Below, piece after piece: positions 16,181 through 27,072 of a stretch of DNA of 64,000 bases (position 1 is its first letter; each line of letters begins with the position of its first letter). The notes below the pieces were generated by a model. The model saw only the letters and a list, made by a program, of their open reading frames with translations. It was not told where the DNA came from and did not search any database. A program made the position numbers and the translations under genes. The stretch lies in the NCBI RefSeq assembly GCF_003121585.1, contig NZ_QEOO01000011.1:62001-126000 (forward strand), in the 5' to 3' direction. The stretch comes from Nocardioides speluncae (GTDB lineage: Bacteria; Actinomycetota; Actinomycetes; Propionibacteriales; Nocardioidaceae).

Positions 16181-17154
16181 CGCGCACCCTCCTCGGCCAG
16201 CCGCCAGGATGGCAGCGTGAGCGCGTCGTCCACCGTGACCAGGTCGACGACCACCGGCGCGCCGATCTCGACGGTTTCGGGCGGGTCGAGCAGCTCACCG
16301 ACCATCCGGACGCCCTCGGTCAGCTCGACCAGCACCAGCGTCAGCGGCAGCCGCTTGCCCGGGATCTTCGGAGCGTGGTGCACCACCGACGAGTGCACTC
16401 GGCCGCGGCCGGTGGCGACGACGTACCCGCGGTCCATCGCGTGGCACTCCGGGCAGACCGGTCCCGGTGGGTGCCGGAGTACGCCGCACGCGTTGCATTT
16501 CTGGATCCGCAGCTCACCCTCGGCCGTCCCGGACCAGAAGAACTCCGTGTCACGGTTGACCACCGGCCTGACAGGCTCACCGAGGTCAGCGGCCAGGGCG
16601 GCCGCACGCGGTCGGAACTTCAGCACCCGGAACGTCATCGTGGCCACGACCTCACTCCGCCCATCAGGTAGGGCGACCCACCAGCGCGACTCGGTGGTGA
16701 CGAAGTAGCCCTCACCGACCCCGGTCTGCTTCGGCCCGACGACCGACTCGAGCCGGGTGGTCACCGCGACCTGCTCCCCCGGCTGCAGGTGGCGGGCGTA
16801 GGTCTGGTCGCAGTTGGTGCCGAGCACCGAGGTGTAGCCGGCCTCGTCGAGCATCCGCATGGTGCCGTGCAGCGGGTCGTGGGCCGGACGCTCGGGGTCG
16901 AGCCCGTACATCGTCCACACCTGGGCCATCGCGGTAGGCGCCACCGGGCCGCCGTACAGCTCGCGAGCGATCTCGGTGTCGGCGTAGATCGGGTTGCGGT
17001 CGCCGATCGCCTCGGTCCAGTTGTTGATCATCGGCTGGTTGACCGGGTCGCGCGCCAGGCGGGGCGCGGTCTCGCCGAGCGCGGCCAGCCGCCCGGCCTC
17101 CGCCATGATCCAGTCGTGGTCCCGGCCCTGGTCCCGGTCCGTGTCGACGCTCAT
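16177..17154 (-). CDS. chsH2: ChsH2: MaoC-like domain fused to DUF35 OB-fold
   Basis: This 325-residue fusion has an N-terminal hot-dog domain (about 1-190; WTEAIGDRNPIYADTE) that completes the ChsH1-ChsH2 hydratase. The C-terminal DUF35 domain (about 200-325) has a zinc ribbon (CNACG ... CPEC) and OB fold, and in studied homologues it binds Ltp2. The ATG at 17154 overlaps the WS/DGAT stop; a much longer open frame upstream only shadows that gene. Domain order and operon position agree with Rv3542c. Confidence 0.92.
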   Translation of the reverse strand: MSVDTDRDQGRDHDWIMAEAGRLAALGETAPRLARDPVNQPMINNWTEAIGDRNPIYADTEIARELYGGPVAPTAMAQVWTMYGLDPERPAHDPLHGTMRMLDEAGYTSVLGTNCDQTYARHLQPGEQVAVTTRLESVVGPKQTGVGEGYFVTTESRWWVALPDGRSEVVATMTFRVLKFRPRAAALAADLGEPVRPVVNRDTEFFWSGTAEGELRIQKCNACGVLRHPPGPVCPECHAMDRGYVVATGRGRVHSSVVHHAPKIPGKRLPLTLVLVELTEGVRMVGELLDPPETVEIGAPVVVDLVTVDDALTLPSWRLAEEGAR

Positions 17155-18593
17155 TTCGTCGGCGCCTTGCGCGGGCGGCGGGCGGCCTTCGGCTTGGCCT
17201 CGGGGAGTACGGCGTCCCGCAGCCGCTCGAGTGCGGCCGGCACCTGTCCGGCGAGCAGGTCCACGTCCGGGACCTGCTCGCGGCAGGCGATGATCCCGAC
17301 GTGGACGGCGCCGTTGTTCGACACCACAGTCACATTGAGACCGGCGCCGTGGAAGACCGGGCCGAGCGGGTAGAGCGCGTCGATCCGGGCGCCCATGAAG
17401 TAGAGCGGGATTGGTGGGCCTGGGACGTTGGAGACGACCAGGTTGTGCACGACCGGGTGTCGCTCGGCCAGCCGGAGCGCGGCGTACGCCCGGACCGCCA
17501 GCCCGAAGGTTCGCGGCGCCGCGAACTCGGCCCAGTCCTGGAGCATGTCTGCGCTGACCGCCTTGTGGTGGTCCTTGGCGTTGCGGTTGGCGGCCGCCAT
17601 CAGCCGCAGCCGCTCCGCCGGTTCCTCGACGTCGGTGAACAGCCGCGCGAACAGCGCCGAGACCTTGTTGCTGCCGCCGGACCGCTCCGAGGTCTGGTGC
17701 ACCGAGACCGGGACCGTCGCCAGCAGCGACTGCGGTGGCAGCTCGTCCTTGGCGGCCAGGTAGGACCGCAGCGCGTCCCCCACCACGGCCAGCACCACGT
17801 CGTTGACCGTGGTCTCTGAGACGTTCTTGATCGCCTTGATCTTGTCCAGCTCGAGGTCGGTGAAGGCGACGGCGCGGTGTCCGGTGATGGTGCCGTTGAA
17901 CGGCGCGCGCGGCGCGGAGAACGGGGTCGGCATCGCGGTGCCCTGGCGGCCGCGGGTGACCCAGTTGGCGACCAGCCGCGTGGACGGCGCCAGCAGCTTG
18001 GGCACGATCGCCGGCCGCTTCAGGGTCGACAGCAGGCCCTGGCCGAGCAGGGTGAGGTCGCCGGGAACGCTGACCGGCTCGGCTTCCGGCGCCGGTGGCC
18101 GCAGCGGCTCCGAGTCCGGCTCGAGGCTGCACAGGTAGGAGACCAGGTTGGCGCCGGAGACCCCGTCCACGGTCGCGTGGTGCATCTTGGTGAAGACCGC
18201 GACCTTGTCCTCGGCGTACCCCTCGATGACATGCATCTCCCACAGCGGGCGGCTGCGGTCCAGCGGGATGCCCGCTAGGTGACCGGCGAGCTCGACCAGC
18301 TCGTCGTACCCACCCGGGTTGGGCAGCGCGTGCCGGTGCACGTGCCGGTCGATGTCGAAGCTCTCGTCGGGGACCAGCAGCGGGTGATCCAGCCCCAGCG
18401 GTACGCCGCGCAGCTTGCTGGTGAACTCCGGGAGCCCCTGCACCCGGCGCTCGATCTCGTTGCGGAACACCGGATAGGAGTACGGCGTCGGCATCGTCGA
18501 CGGGTCCACCACGACGATCGCGCAGACGTGCATCATCTGCTCCGGCGTCTCCAGGTAGAGGAAGCTCGCGTCGAGGCCCGAAAGTCGCTCCAT
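17151..18593 (-). CDS. Wax ester synthase / diacylglycerol acyltransferase
   Basis: This 480-residue WS/DGAT family enzyme (TIGR02946-type) transfers acyl-CoA onto diacylglycerol or fatty alcohol, making storage lipid. The catalytic HHxxxDG is seen as HHATVDG (H138, H139, D143). The N-terminal MERLSGLDASFLYLETP and C-terminal SNVPGPPIPLYFMGA are typical. It is the first gene of an operon whose other members (chsH2, chsH1, ltp2) carry out steroid side-chain cleavage, with a KstR operator just upstream. Inference: propionyl/acetyl units from sterols are routed to triacylglycerol under the same control. Confidence 0.92.
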   Translation of the reverse strand: MERLSGLDASFLYLETPEQMMHVCAIVVVDPSTMPTPYSYPVFRNEIERRVQGLPEFTSKLRGVPLGLDHPLLVPDESFDIDRHVHRHALPNPGGYDELVELAGHLAGIPLDRSRPLWEMHVIEGYAEDKVAVFTKMHHATVDGVSGANLVSYLCSLEPDSEPLRPPAPEAEPVSVPGDLTLLGQGLLSTLKRPAIVPKLLAPSTRLVANWVTRGRQGTAMPTPFSAPRAPFNGTITGHRAVAFTDLELDKIKAIKNVSETTVNDVVLAVVGDALRSYLAAKDELPPQSLLATVPVSVHQTSERSGGSNKVSALFARLFTDVEEPAERLRLMAAANRNAKDHHKAVSADMLQDWAEFAAPRTFGLAVRAYAALRLAERHPVVHNLVVSNVPGPPIPLYFMGARIDALYPLGPVFHGAGLNVTVVSNNGAVHVGIIACREQVPDVDLLAGQVPAALERLRDAVLPEAKPKAARRPRKAPTK

Positions 18594-18617
18594 GGCGAGC
18601 AGTGTAGCGGGCCAAAT

Positions 18618-18631
18618 TGGAACACGTTCTA
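18618..18631. promoter_or_regulatory. KstR-type operator upstream of the WS/DGAT operon
   Basis: TGGAACACGTTCTA differs from the perfect KstR palindrome at one base. It lies 25 bp before the WS/DGAT start and about 90 bp before the divergent esterase gene. Confidence 0.85.
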
Positions 18632-18718
18632 GTTTGTGAGTGTGGACACTAACAGGTCCGATGTGCGTTAGACCCGCTCGCGCAAGATCACAAGGATCTC
18701 CGGGCTAGCATGCGAAGC

Positions 18719-19966
18719 GTGAGCTACCTCCTCCGCCAGATCGTCACCGCCGCCCTCACTGCGAACGCGATCCGCCCGTCGCGGAACCCGCGGCTGTCCA
18801 TCCCCACCTTCGCGGCCGGCTGGCTGACCACCGAGCTGGCGCCACACCTGCTCGCCCTGACTGCGACCGACACCGCGGTCCAGACGGCTCGTGGCAAGGC
18901 CGGACTCGCCGGGAAGACGCTCGCGGCGGCGAGCGTAGCCGGCCTCGGCTACACGCTCTACGAGTCCACCAAGGTTCGTAACGTGGTCGAGGACGCGCTC
19001 GTCGACGGCCTCGGCCTCGACTACGTCGAGCAGCTCGACGCGGCGCCTACCCCTGCCGAGCTGGCGACGCCGTGGCGGAAGCTGGTCAACCCGTTCCGGA
19101 TGCGCGACGAGCGGGTGCGGGTGGACCGGGACATCCCGTTCACCCAGTACGGCGCCCGCGGCCACCTGGACATCTACCGCGGCGTCGATGGCCCGGCGTC
19201 GGGTGCGCCCGTGCTGCTCCAGGTGCACGGCGGTGGATGGACGATCGGCCGCAAGGACCAGCAGGGCATCCCGCTGATGCAGCACCTCGCCGCGAAGGGC
19301 TGGGTGTGCGTCTCGATCAACTACCGGCTTGCGCCCCGCGACGCGTTCCCGGCCCAGATCATCGACGTCAAGAGCGCCATCGCCTGGATCAAGGAGCACA
19401 TCGCCGAGTACGGCGGCGACCCCGGCTACCTCGCGATCACGGGCGGCTCCGCCGGCGGCCATCTCTCGGCCCTCGCTGCGCTGACGCCGAACGACCCGGC
19501 GTACCAACCCGGCTTCGAGGACGCCGACACCTCCATCGACGTCGCGGTCCCCCACTACGGCGTCTACGACTTCGCCGGCGTCACCGACCTCCCCGAGGCC
19601 AAGCTGCTGCGCGACCACTTCCTCAGCACGCGGATCGTCCAGCGTCCCTACCAGGACGCGCGCGAGGTCTACGAGGCCGCCACCCCGATCCTGCGGGTCA
19701 CCCCGGACGCCCCCGACTTCTTTGTGATCCACGGCCGCACCGACACCCTGGTCCCGGTCGGCCACGCCCGCCACTTCGTCGCCAAGCTGCGCGAGGAGTC
19801 CAAGCGCTCCGTCGTGTACGCCGAGCTCCCCGGCGCCCAGCACGCCTTCGACATCTTCCCGTCCGTCCGCTCGGCCCACGTCGTCCGTGCCGTCGACCGC
19901 TACCTGCACTGGCACTGGAACACCACGAGAGCGGCGCACCGCGCGGAAGTTTCACTAGGTACCTAG
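18719..19966 (+). CDS. Alpha/beta hydrolase, HSL-type esterase/lipase
   Basis: This 415-residue esterase of the hormone-sensitive-lipase group (LipC/LipI-like) has an oxyanion-hole motif QVHGGGWTIG, a nucleophile elbow GGSAGGH, an acid in VIHGRTDTLVP and a His in GAQHAFD. The N-terminal 100 residues are helical and may be membrane-associated. I prefer the GTG at 18719 because TAGCAT (a -10) ends seven bases before it, the leaderless pattern seen in other genes here; ATG at 18710 is the alternative. The last residues, VSLGT, and the stop come from a palindromic repeat. The neighbouring operator makes KstR control possible. Confidence 0.85.
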   Translation: MSYLLRQIVTAALTANAIRPSRNPRLSIPTFAAGWLTTELAPHLLALTATDTAVQTARGKAGLAGKTLAAASVAGLGYTLYESTKVRNVVEDALVDGLGLDYVEQLDAAPTPAELATPWRKLVNPFRMRDERVRVDRDIPFTQYGARGHLDIYRGVDGPASGAPVLLQVHGGGWTIGRKDQQGIPLMQHLAAKGWVCVSINYRLAPRDAFPAQIIDVKSAIAWIKEHIAEYGGDPGYLAITGGSAGGHLSALAALTPNDPAYQPGFEDADTSIDVAVPHYGVYDFAGVTDLPEAKLLRDHFLSTRIVQRPYQDAREVYEAATPILRVTPDAPDFFVIHGRTDTLVPVGHARHFVAKLREESKRSVVYAELPGAQHAFDIFPSVRSAHVVRAVDRYLHWHWNTTRAAHRAEVSLGT

Positions 19967-20010
19967 TGAAACTATCCCGCCCCACGGGAAACTTCCGACG
20001 GGGAGGGACT
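19949..20010. repeat. Dispersed palindromic repeat, copy 2
   Basis: A perfect 24-bp palindrome centred on CACTAGGTACCTAGTG (19949-19972) is followed by the GC-rich inverted pair (ATCCCGCCCC with GGGGAGGGAC). The second palindrome is lost. It supplies the esterase stop codon (19964-19966) and lies between convergent genes. Confidence 0.85.
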
Positions 20011-20028
20011 GCTTCGAACGGGCATGTC

Positions 20029-22113
20029 TCAGCGGGGCAGGCCCAGCAGCCTCTCGGCGGTGACGTTGCGCAGGATTTGGGTGGTGCCGCCGGCGATGGA
20101 CAGGCAGCGGGTGAGCAGCATCTCGTGCACCTCGGCATCGGCCTCGCCGGTCAGCACCCGGTCGCCCATCAGCTCCACGACTAGCTCGGCGGAGTCCTGA
20201 CGGCTCTGCACGCCGAGCAGCTTGGCCACGCTCGACTCGGCGCCGGGCGGCTGGCCGGCGAGTGACCGCAGGGTTGCGCGGACGCCGAGCAGGGCGACGA
20301 CGGTCGCGGTGGCGACCTCGTGGCCGACCCGGGTCAGCGTCGCCGGATCCACGCCGGCGGCCGCAAGCTCCACGGCCCGCTCGGTGCTCAGGCCGAGCTT
20401 GCGGTTGGCCATCGCCACCCGCTCGCTGGCCAGGGTGGCGCGGGCCAGCCGCCAGCCGTCGTCGACCTCGCCGACGACGTACTCGTCCAGGACCACGACG
20501 CCATCGAGGAAGACCTCGTTGAACAGTGCGTCACCCGTCAGCTCGCGCAGCGGCCGGATCTCGATGCCGGGGCTGGTCATGTCGAGCAGGAAGTAGGTGA
20601 TGCCCTTGTGCTGTGGCGCGTCCGGGTTGGTCCGGGCCAGGCAGATCGCCCAGTCGGAGGCGTGCGCGAGCGTGGTCCACACCTTCTGGCCGGTCAGCGC
20701 CCAGCCGCCGTCGACTCGTTCGGCACGGGTGCGCAGCGCCGCCAGGTCGGAGCCTGCCTCCGGCTCACTGAACAGCTGGCACCAGACCAGCTCGCCCAGC
20801 ATCGTCGGCCGGACGAACTGCTCGCGCTGCGCGTCGGTGCCGTAGCCGAGGATCGTTGGCACTGCCCAGGCGCCGATCTTGATGTCAGGCCGGCTGACGC
20901 AGACGCGGGCCAGCTCCTCGTCGACGACCAGCTGTTCGACGGGACCGGCACCGAGGCCGTACGGCGCGGGCCAGTGCGGCGCCAGGTAGCCGGCATCGAC
21001 CAGCGCGGCGCGCTGCTCGTCTACAGGGAGCGCCGCGATCGCGGCCGCGCGGTCCCGCACACCGTGCCGGATCGCCTCGTCGCGGCCGTCGAAGTCGATC
21101 CGCACCGCACGCCGCTCTCCCGCCACCGCCCGCTCGGCCAGGTCGCGCGCGGCGGCACCGGCACCGCCCAGCAGCGTCTGCAGGGTCAGCACCCGGCGCA
21201 GGTAGAGGTGGGCGTCGTGCTCGAAGGTGAACCCGATCCCGCCCAGCACCTGGATGCAGGTCTTGGCCACCTCGACGGCAGCCGGTACGGCGATCACGCC
21301 GGCCACCTCGACGGCGAAGGCGCCGCCCTCGTCGTCGTACGCAGCGGCCGCGTCCCAGGCCGCCGCGGTCACCGACTCGGCCTGCTCCAACATCTCCGCA
21401 CACAGGTGCTTGACCGCCTGGAAGCTGCCGATCTTCTGCCCGAACTGCTCGCGGACCTTCGCGTACTCGACCGCGGTGCCGAGACACCAGCGCGCTACAC
21501 CGGCCGCCTCGGCCGCCGCGACGACGACCGCCGCCCGGCGTACGTCGGCCGTGGTCAGCCCCGGAACCTCCACAGCGTCGGCCACTCCGTCGAGGGCGAC
21601 GGCTCCGGCGCGCCGGGTCAGGTCGGGCAGCGGGTGCGGCTCGATCTGGGCTCGGTCGGCCGGGACGACGTACCACCGCTCCCCCGCACCCAGCAGCAGC
21701 CGGTCCGCACCTGGGGCGTCGAGCACGACCCGCACCTCGCCGGACAGCACGCCGTCGGTCTCGGTCAGCGTCGGCGCCAGCCCGACCGCGAACCGCTCAT
21801 CCACCGCCAGTCCAGTGCCGCGGAGACAGAGTGCCGCGACCGAGGCCGACAACAGCCGCCCCGGTACCAGCTCTTGGGCGGCGGCCTCGAGGGCGACCGC
21901 CTGGTCGAGCACGCTGCCGCCCCCACCGCCGCCGCTCTCGGGCAGCGCGATCGTCGCGATCCCCATCTCGGTGACCGCCGCCCAGATCGCGTCGAAGGAC
22001 TCGCCGGCCTCGGCCTCGGCGGCCCGGGTTGCGTCGAGCGGGCCGAGCGCGGCGGCCCACTTGCGGACCGTCGCGGCCAGCTCGGTGTGGTCGTCGGAGA
22101 CGCCGATCGACAC
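20029..22113 (-). CDS. fadE34: Fused double acyl-CoA dehydrogenase FadE34-like
   Basis: This 694-residue protein has two acyl-CoA dehydrogenase units in tandem (about 1-340 and 350-694), the architecture of M. tuberculosis FadE34 (Rv3573c), which dehydrogenates a steroid side-chain CoA ester. The second unit carries LVWCQLFSEPEAGSDLAAL and CLSIAGGTTQILRNVTAERLLGLPR, the FAD-binding end of active subunits; the first is more diverged, as in FadE34. GTG at 22113 is chosen because AAGGAG sits seven bases upstream; an earlier GTG at 22128 lies inside that ribosome site. Upstream is a KstR operator shared with a divergent methyltransferase gene. Confidence 0.9.
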   Translation of the reverse strand: MSIGVSDDHTELAATVRKWAAALGPLDATRAAEAEAGESFDAIWAAVTEMGIATIALPESGGGGGGSVLDQAVALEAAAQELVPGRLLSASVAALCLRGTGLAVDERFAVGLAPTLTETDGVLSGEVRVVLDAPGADRLLLGAGERWYVVPADRAQIEPHPLPDLTRRAGAVALDGVADAVEVPGLTTADVRRAAVVVAAAEAAGVARWCLGTAVEYAKVREQFGQKIGSFQAVKHLCAEMLEQAESVTAAAWDAAAAYDDEGGAFAVEVAGVIAVPAAVEVAKTCIQVLGGIGFTFEHDAHLYLRRVLTLQTLLGGAGAAARDLAERAVAGERRAVRIDFDGRDEAIRHGVRDRAAAIAALPVDEQRAALVDAGYLAPHWPAPYGLGAGPVEQLVVDEELARVCVSRPDIKIGAWAVPTILGYGTDAQREQFVRPTMLGELVWCQLFSEPEAGSDLAALRTRAERVDGGWALTGQKVWTTLAHASDWAICLARTNPDAPQHKGITYFLLDMTSPGIEIRPLRELTGDALFNEVFLDGVVVLDEYVVGEVDDGWRLARATLASERVAMANRKLGLSTERAVELAAAGVDPATLTRVGHEVATATVVALLGVRATLRSLAGQPPGAESSVAKLLGVQSRQDSAELVVELMGDRVLTGEADAEVHEMLLTRCLSIAGGTTQILRNVTAERLLGLPR

Positions 22114-22136
22114 GCTCTTCTCCTTCACTGCCGAAC

Positions 22137-23901
<1,765 letters not shown>

Positions 23902-23912
<11 letters not shown>

Positions 23913-24630
23913 CCGGCTTGCGGAAGTAGAGGACCAGGCTCTTGCCGATCACCGGGTTGAGCACCTTCTCGGCCGCGCGAGTGACGGTGCTGTACCGCGG
24001 CGTCTTCATGATGTCCCACACCAGCACCTGGTGGTACGCCTTCACCAGCGGGTTGTCGTCGTTGTTGACGCCGACCGCGCACTTGATCCACCAGTACGGC
24101 GAGTGCAGGCCGTGGGCATAGTCCTTGCCGTCGTACTCAAGGCCGGCGTTGGCGAGCTTGCCGATCAGCTCCTTGTCGGAGTAGATCCGGATATGGCCGC
24201 CCGGGGCGTTGTGATAGTCGTCGGAGAGCTGCCAGCAGACCAGCTCCGGGAACCATCGCGGCACGCTCACCGCGAGCGTCCCGCCGGGCCGCAGCACCCG
24301 CACCAGCTCGCCGATCGCCTGGATATCGGCCGGGATGTGCTCGAGCACCTCGGCGGCAACGATCCGGTCGAACTCGCCGTCGGCGAACGGCAGCGCGAGC
24401 GCGTCGCCCTCCTTGATGTCGGCCTCGGCGCCGGCCGGGACCTCGCCGGCCTCCTTCATCGCTGCGAACAGTTCAAGTACGCCGGCCAGCTCGTCGGCGT
24501 CCTGGTCGAAGGCGATCACGTCGCCGCCGCGCCGGTACATCTCGAAGGCGTGCCGGCCCGCGCCGCACCCCATGTCGAGGACGCGATCACCGGGCTTGAG
24601 CCCGAGCCGGTCGAAGTCAACGGTCAGCAT
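23902..24630 (-). CDS. Class I SAM-dependent methyltransferase
   Basis: This 242-residue UbiE/Methyltransf_11-type methyltransferase has motif I VLDMGCGAGRHAFEMYRRG, acidic residue in IAFDQDADEL, and VLEHIPADIQAIGELVRVLRPGG. The C-terminal third (LHSPYWWIKCAVG and onward) is specific to a subgroup found beside GT4 enzymes. It shares one base with the stop of the GT4 gene and overlaps the toroid-fold gene. The acceptor may be the glycan or lipid made by the GT4 enzyme; this is inference from linkage only. Confidence 0.85.
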
Positions 24631-25925
24631 CAGCGGTTGTTCCTCTCCGCGGTTTGGCTCGCTCCGCTCGCAGCGATGGCCTCTTCGTACGCCGCGGCCG
24701 TCGCCACCGCGACCGCGTGCCAGCTGAACTTCTCCAGTACCCGCTCCCGGCCGGCCTTGCCCATCCGGGCCCGGCGCTCCGGGTCGTCGAGCAGGGCGGC
24801 GAGGGCGAGCTCGAGCTCGCCCACGTCGCCCGGCGGCACCAGGTCGGCACAGAGCCCTTCCGGCCCGACCACCTCGGGGATGGCGCCCGCGCGGGACACC
24901 ACGAGCGGGGTCTCGCAGGCCATCAGCTCGGCGGTCGGCAGCGAGAAGCCTTCATAGAGCGACGGGACGCAGGCCAGCTCGGCCGAGCCCATCACCTGCA
25001 CGAGCTCGGCGTCGCTGATCCCGTTGACGAACCGGACCGCGTCGCCGATCGCGAGCTCCTCAATGAGCTTCTCGGTGCGCCCGCCGGGCTCCGGCTTGGT
25101 CACCAGCAGCAGCTCGACGTCGCGCTCGGTACGCAGCTTGGCGAACGCCTCCAGCAGCGTGGAGATGCCCTTGATCGGGCTGTCCGCGCTGGCCATCGCG
25201 ACGATCCGGCCCGGCACCCGGGGCTCGGTCGGCGGCCGGAAGCCGTCGTCGACGCCGAGCGGGATCACCTGGATCCGCTCCGGGTCGACGCCGAAGTCCT
25301 TGACGATGTCGCGCTCGGACGACTCCGAGACGGTAAGGATCTTGGAGACCTTGCGGGCGACCTTGCCCTGCATCCGCAGGAAGCCGTACCACCGGCGCAG
25401 CGTCAGCTTCTTGCGCAGCGTCGGCGCCGCCTCCAGGTCGATCCGGCGGTCGAAGGTGATCGGGTGATGGATCGAGGTGACCATCGGGAAGCCCATGCGC
25501 TCGATGTCGAGCATGCCGTAGCCGAGCACCTGGTTGTCGTGGACAACGTCGAAGTCGTCGCGGCGCTGCTTCATCAGCTTGGCCGCGCGCTTGCTGAACG
25601 TCTTCGGCTCCGGGAAGCCGGCCACGCACATGGTGGCGAACTCCTCGACGTCCACGAGGTCGCGGAACTCACCGAGGCCGGGCACCCGGAACGGGTCGGG
25701 GTCGCGGTACAGGTCGAGGCTCGGGACCTTGGTCAGCGTCACGCCCTCGTCGAGCTCGGGGTAGGGCTGGCCCGAGATGACCTCGACCTGGTGCCCGAGC
25801 TTGGTCAGCTCACGACTGAGGTGACGGAGGTAGATCCCCTGGCCGCCGCAGTGCGGCTTGCTGCGGTACGACAGCATTGCGATGCGCAAAGCCTGCGACC
25901 TTTCTTTTGCCAGCGTGTCGCCCAC
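24630..25925 (-). CDS. Glycosyltransferase family 4
   Basis: This 431-residue retaining GT-B glycosyltransferase has an N-terminal acceptor domain (LRIAMLSYRSKPHCGGQGIYLRHL), the nucleotide-sugar domain with VMGSAELACVPSLYEGFSLP (the EX7E region) and SRAGAIPEVVGPEG. Length and motifs are those of GT4. It starts with GTG and is first of a three-gene operon with a methyltransferase and a toroid-fold protein. A KstR-type operator lies 25 bp upstream in the gap shared with kstR, so steroid-responsive expression is possible, which is odd for a sugar transferase. Donor and acceptor are unknown. Confidence 0.88.
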   Translation of the reverse strand: MGDTLAKERSQALRIAMLSYRSKPHCGGQGIYLRHLSRELTKLGHQVEVISGQPYPELDEGVTLTKVPSLDLYRDPDPFRVPGLGEFRDLVDVEEFATMCVAGFPEPKTFSKRAAKLMKQRRDDFDVVHDNQVLGYGMLDIERMGFPMVTSIHHPITFDRRIDLEAAPTLRKKLTLRRWYGFLRMQGKVARKVSKILTVSESSERDIVKDFGVDPERIQVIPLGVDDGFRPPTEPRVPGRIVAMASADSPIKGISTLLEAFAKLRTERDVELLLVTKPEPGGRTEKLIEELAIGDAVRFVNGISDAELVQVMGSAELACVPSLYEGFSLPTAELMACETPLVVSRAGAIPEVVGPEGLCADLVPPGDVGELELALAALLDDPERRARMGKAGRERVLEKFSWHAVAVATAAAYEEAIAASGASQTAERNNR

Positions 25926-25949
25926 ACTGAGCCCCCGTGACGACGAAAC

Positions 25950-25963
25950 TGGAACGTGTTACT
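25950..25963. promoter_or_regulatory. KstR-type operator between GT4 gene and kstR
   Basis: TGGAACGTGTTACT is a weaker match to the KstR consensus, in the divergent gap. Autoregulation of kstR is known in mycobacteria. The site is closer to the GT4 start (25 bp) than to kstR (about 110 bp). Confidence 0.7.
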
Positions 25964-26071
25964 ACCATCGTTGACGATTGATAGCCTAAACAGCCTGTCC
26001 AACGGGCGGACGACAACGTCAGTTCCGCAGGGTGGCATGTCACCTGCGTCACATTCGCGGCAAGGAGAACG

Positions 26072-26683
26072 GTGACCAGCAACTCGCTCACGTACGACGA
26101 GCCGGGCTCGGCCGCGCAACGCGACCGGCGCCGCCGGATCCTCGACGCGACCATCGCCCTCGCCAGCAAGGGCGGGTTCGACGCCGTACAGATGCGCGCG
26201 GTGGCCGAGCAGGCCGAGGTCGCCCTCGGCACCCTCTACCGCTACTTCCCGTCGAAGATCCACCTGCTGGTCTCCGCGCTCGGCCGCGAGTTCGAGCGGG
26301 TGCTGGCCTCGATGGAGGGCAAGACGGTGCCCGGCGACACGCCGGCCGACCGGGTGATGAACGTGCTCAGCAAGACCACCAAGTCCCTCCAGCGCGACCC
26401 GCACCTGACCGAGGCGCTGACTCGCGCGTTCATGTTCGCCGACGCATCGGTGAAGGACGAGATCCACGTCGTTGGCCTGGCGATGACCTCGATGCTCACC
26501 GCCGCCATGGACCCCGGCCCCGAGCACGCCCACGAGCCGACAGAGGACGAGATCGCCCTCGCCCGCGTGATCGGCGACGTCTGGCTGGCCGCCCTGGTCG
26601 GCTGGGTCACCGGCCGCCAGAGCGCCGAAGAGGTCACCAAGTCGATGGACGTCGCCGTCCGTCTGCTGCTGCGCGACCACTAG
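26072..26683 (+). CDS. kstR: TetR-family steroid repressor KstR
   Basis: This 203-residue TetR regulator matches KstR (Rv3574) over its length, notably the HTH segment RRRRILDATIALASKGGFDAVQMRAVAEQAEVALGTLYRYFPSK and LLVSALGREFERV. It represses steroid genes and releases DNA on binding a steroid-CoA ligand in studied homologues. GTG start with AAGGAG seven bases upstream. The seven TAGAAC-N2-GTTCTA-like sites in this window are its expected targets. In M. tuberculosis kstR directly neighbours fadE34; here four foreign-looking genes separate them. The stop codon abuts a dispersed repeat. Confidence 0.93.
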   Translation: MTSNSLTYDEPGSAAQRDRRRRILDATIALASKGGFDAVQMRAVAEQAEVALGTLYRYFPSKIHLLVSALGREFERVLASMEGKTVPGDTPADRVMNVLSKTTKSLQRDPHLTEALTRAFMFADASVKDEIHVVGLAMTSMLTAAMDPGPEHAHEPTEDEIALARVIGDVWLAALVGWVTGRQSAEEVTKSMDVAVRLLLRDH

Positions 26684-26761
26684 CCCGCTGGTTGAGGAGG
26701 TCGCTCAACGACCGTTAGCCCGCCGGTTGAGGAGGTCGCGCAGCGACCGTCTCGAAACCAA
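26682..26761. repeat. Two tandem copies of a GGTTGAGGAGGTCGC repeat
   Basis: Two units beginning AGCCCGCTGGTTGAGG and AGCCCGCCGGTTGAGG each contain a small hairpin (GGTCGCGCAGCGACC), and the second ends CGTCTCGAAACC. Such elements are common intergenic repeats in actinobacteria. They form the left border between kstR and the tRNA array. Confidence 0.75.
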
Positions 26762-26858
26762 GGGCACGAAAAGCAGGTGCGCGTTGTCGGCGGACCTGCC
26801 TACTCTTGATATCGAAGGCCGCACCGGGCGGCCGCACCTCGACGCGGAAGGACGAGCC

Positions 26859-27005
26859 ATGAGCAGCAGTTGGCACATCGCTCGCACCGCTGCCGAAGCC
26901 AAGCTGGCCAAGGCGGCGGACCTCCGCATGCCGTCGTACAGCTATGACTGCCAGTCCTTCGAGCGCGGCCACCGCAACCCGTCCCGGGAGCGGCTCCTGA
27001 CCTAG
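26859..27005 (+). CDS. Small hypothetical protein next to the tRNA array
   Basis: A 48-residue open frame has GGAAGGAC upstream of the ATG. The sequence is polar and basic (MSSSWHIARTAAEAKLAK ... GHRNPSRERLL) with no motif I recognise, no signal peptide and no membrane segment. Its stop lies 68 bases before the first tRNA. It may be a real small protein or the tail of an older gene. Confidence 0.45.
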   Translation: MSSSWHIARTAAEAKLAKAADLRMPSYSYDCQSFERGHRNPSRERLLT

Positions 27006-27072
27006 TTCTGCATCAAGCGCAGACCAGCAGGCCGCTCGAGGACAGCTCCTCGCAGCGGCCTTCGGCATTTCC

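Noticed and set aside
16177..18615. A single 812-residue protein on the - strand
   Set aside because: The first 487 codons only shadow the well-supported WS/DGAT gene in another frame and show no domain; ChsH2 begins at 17154.
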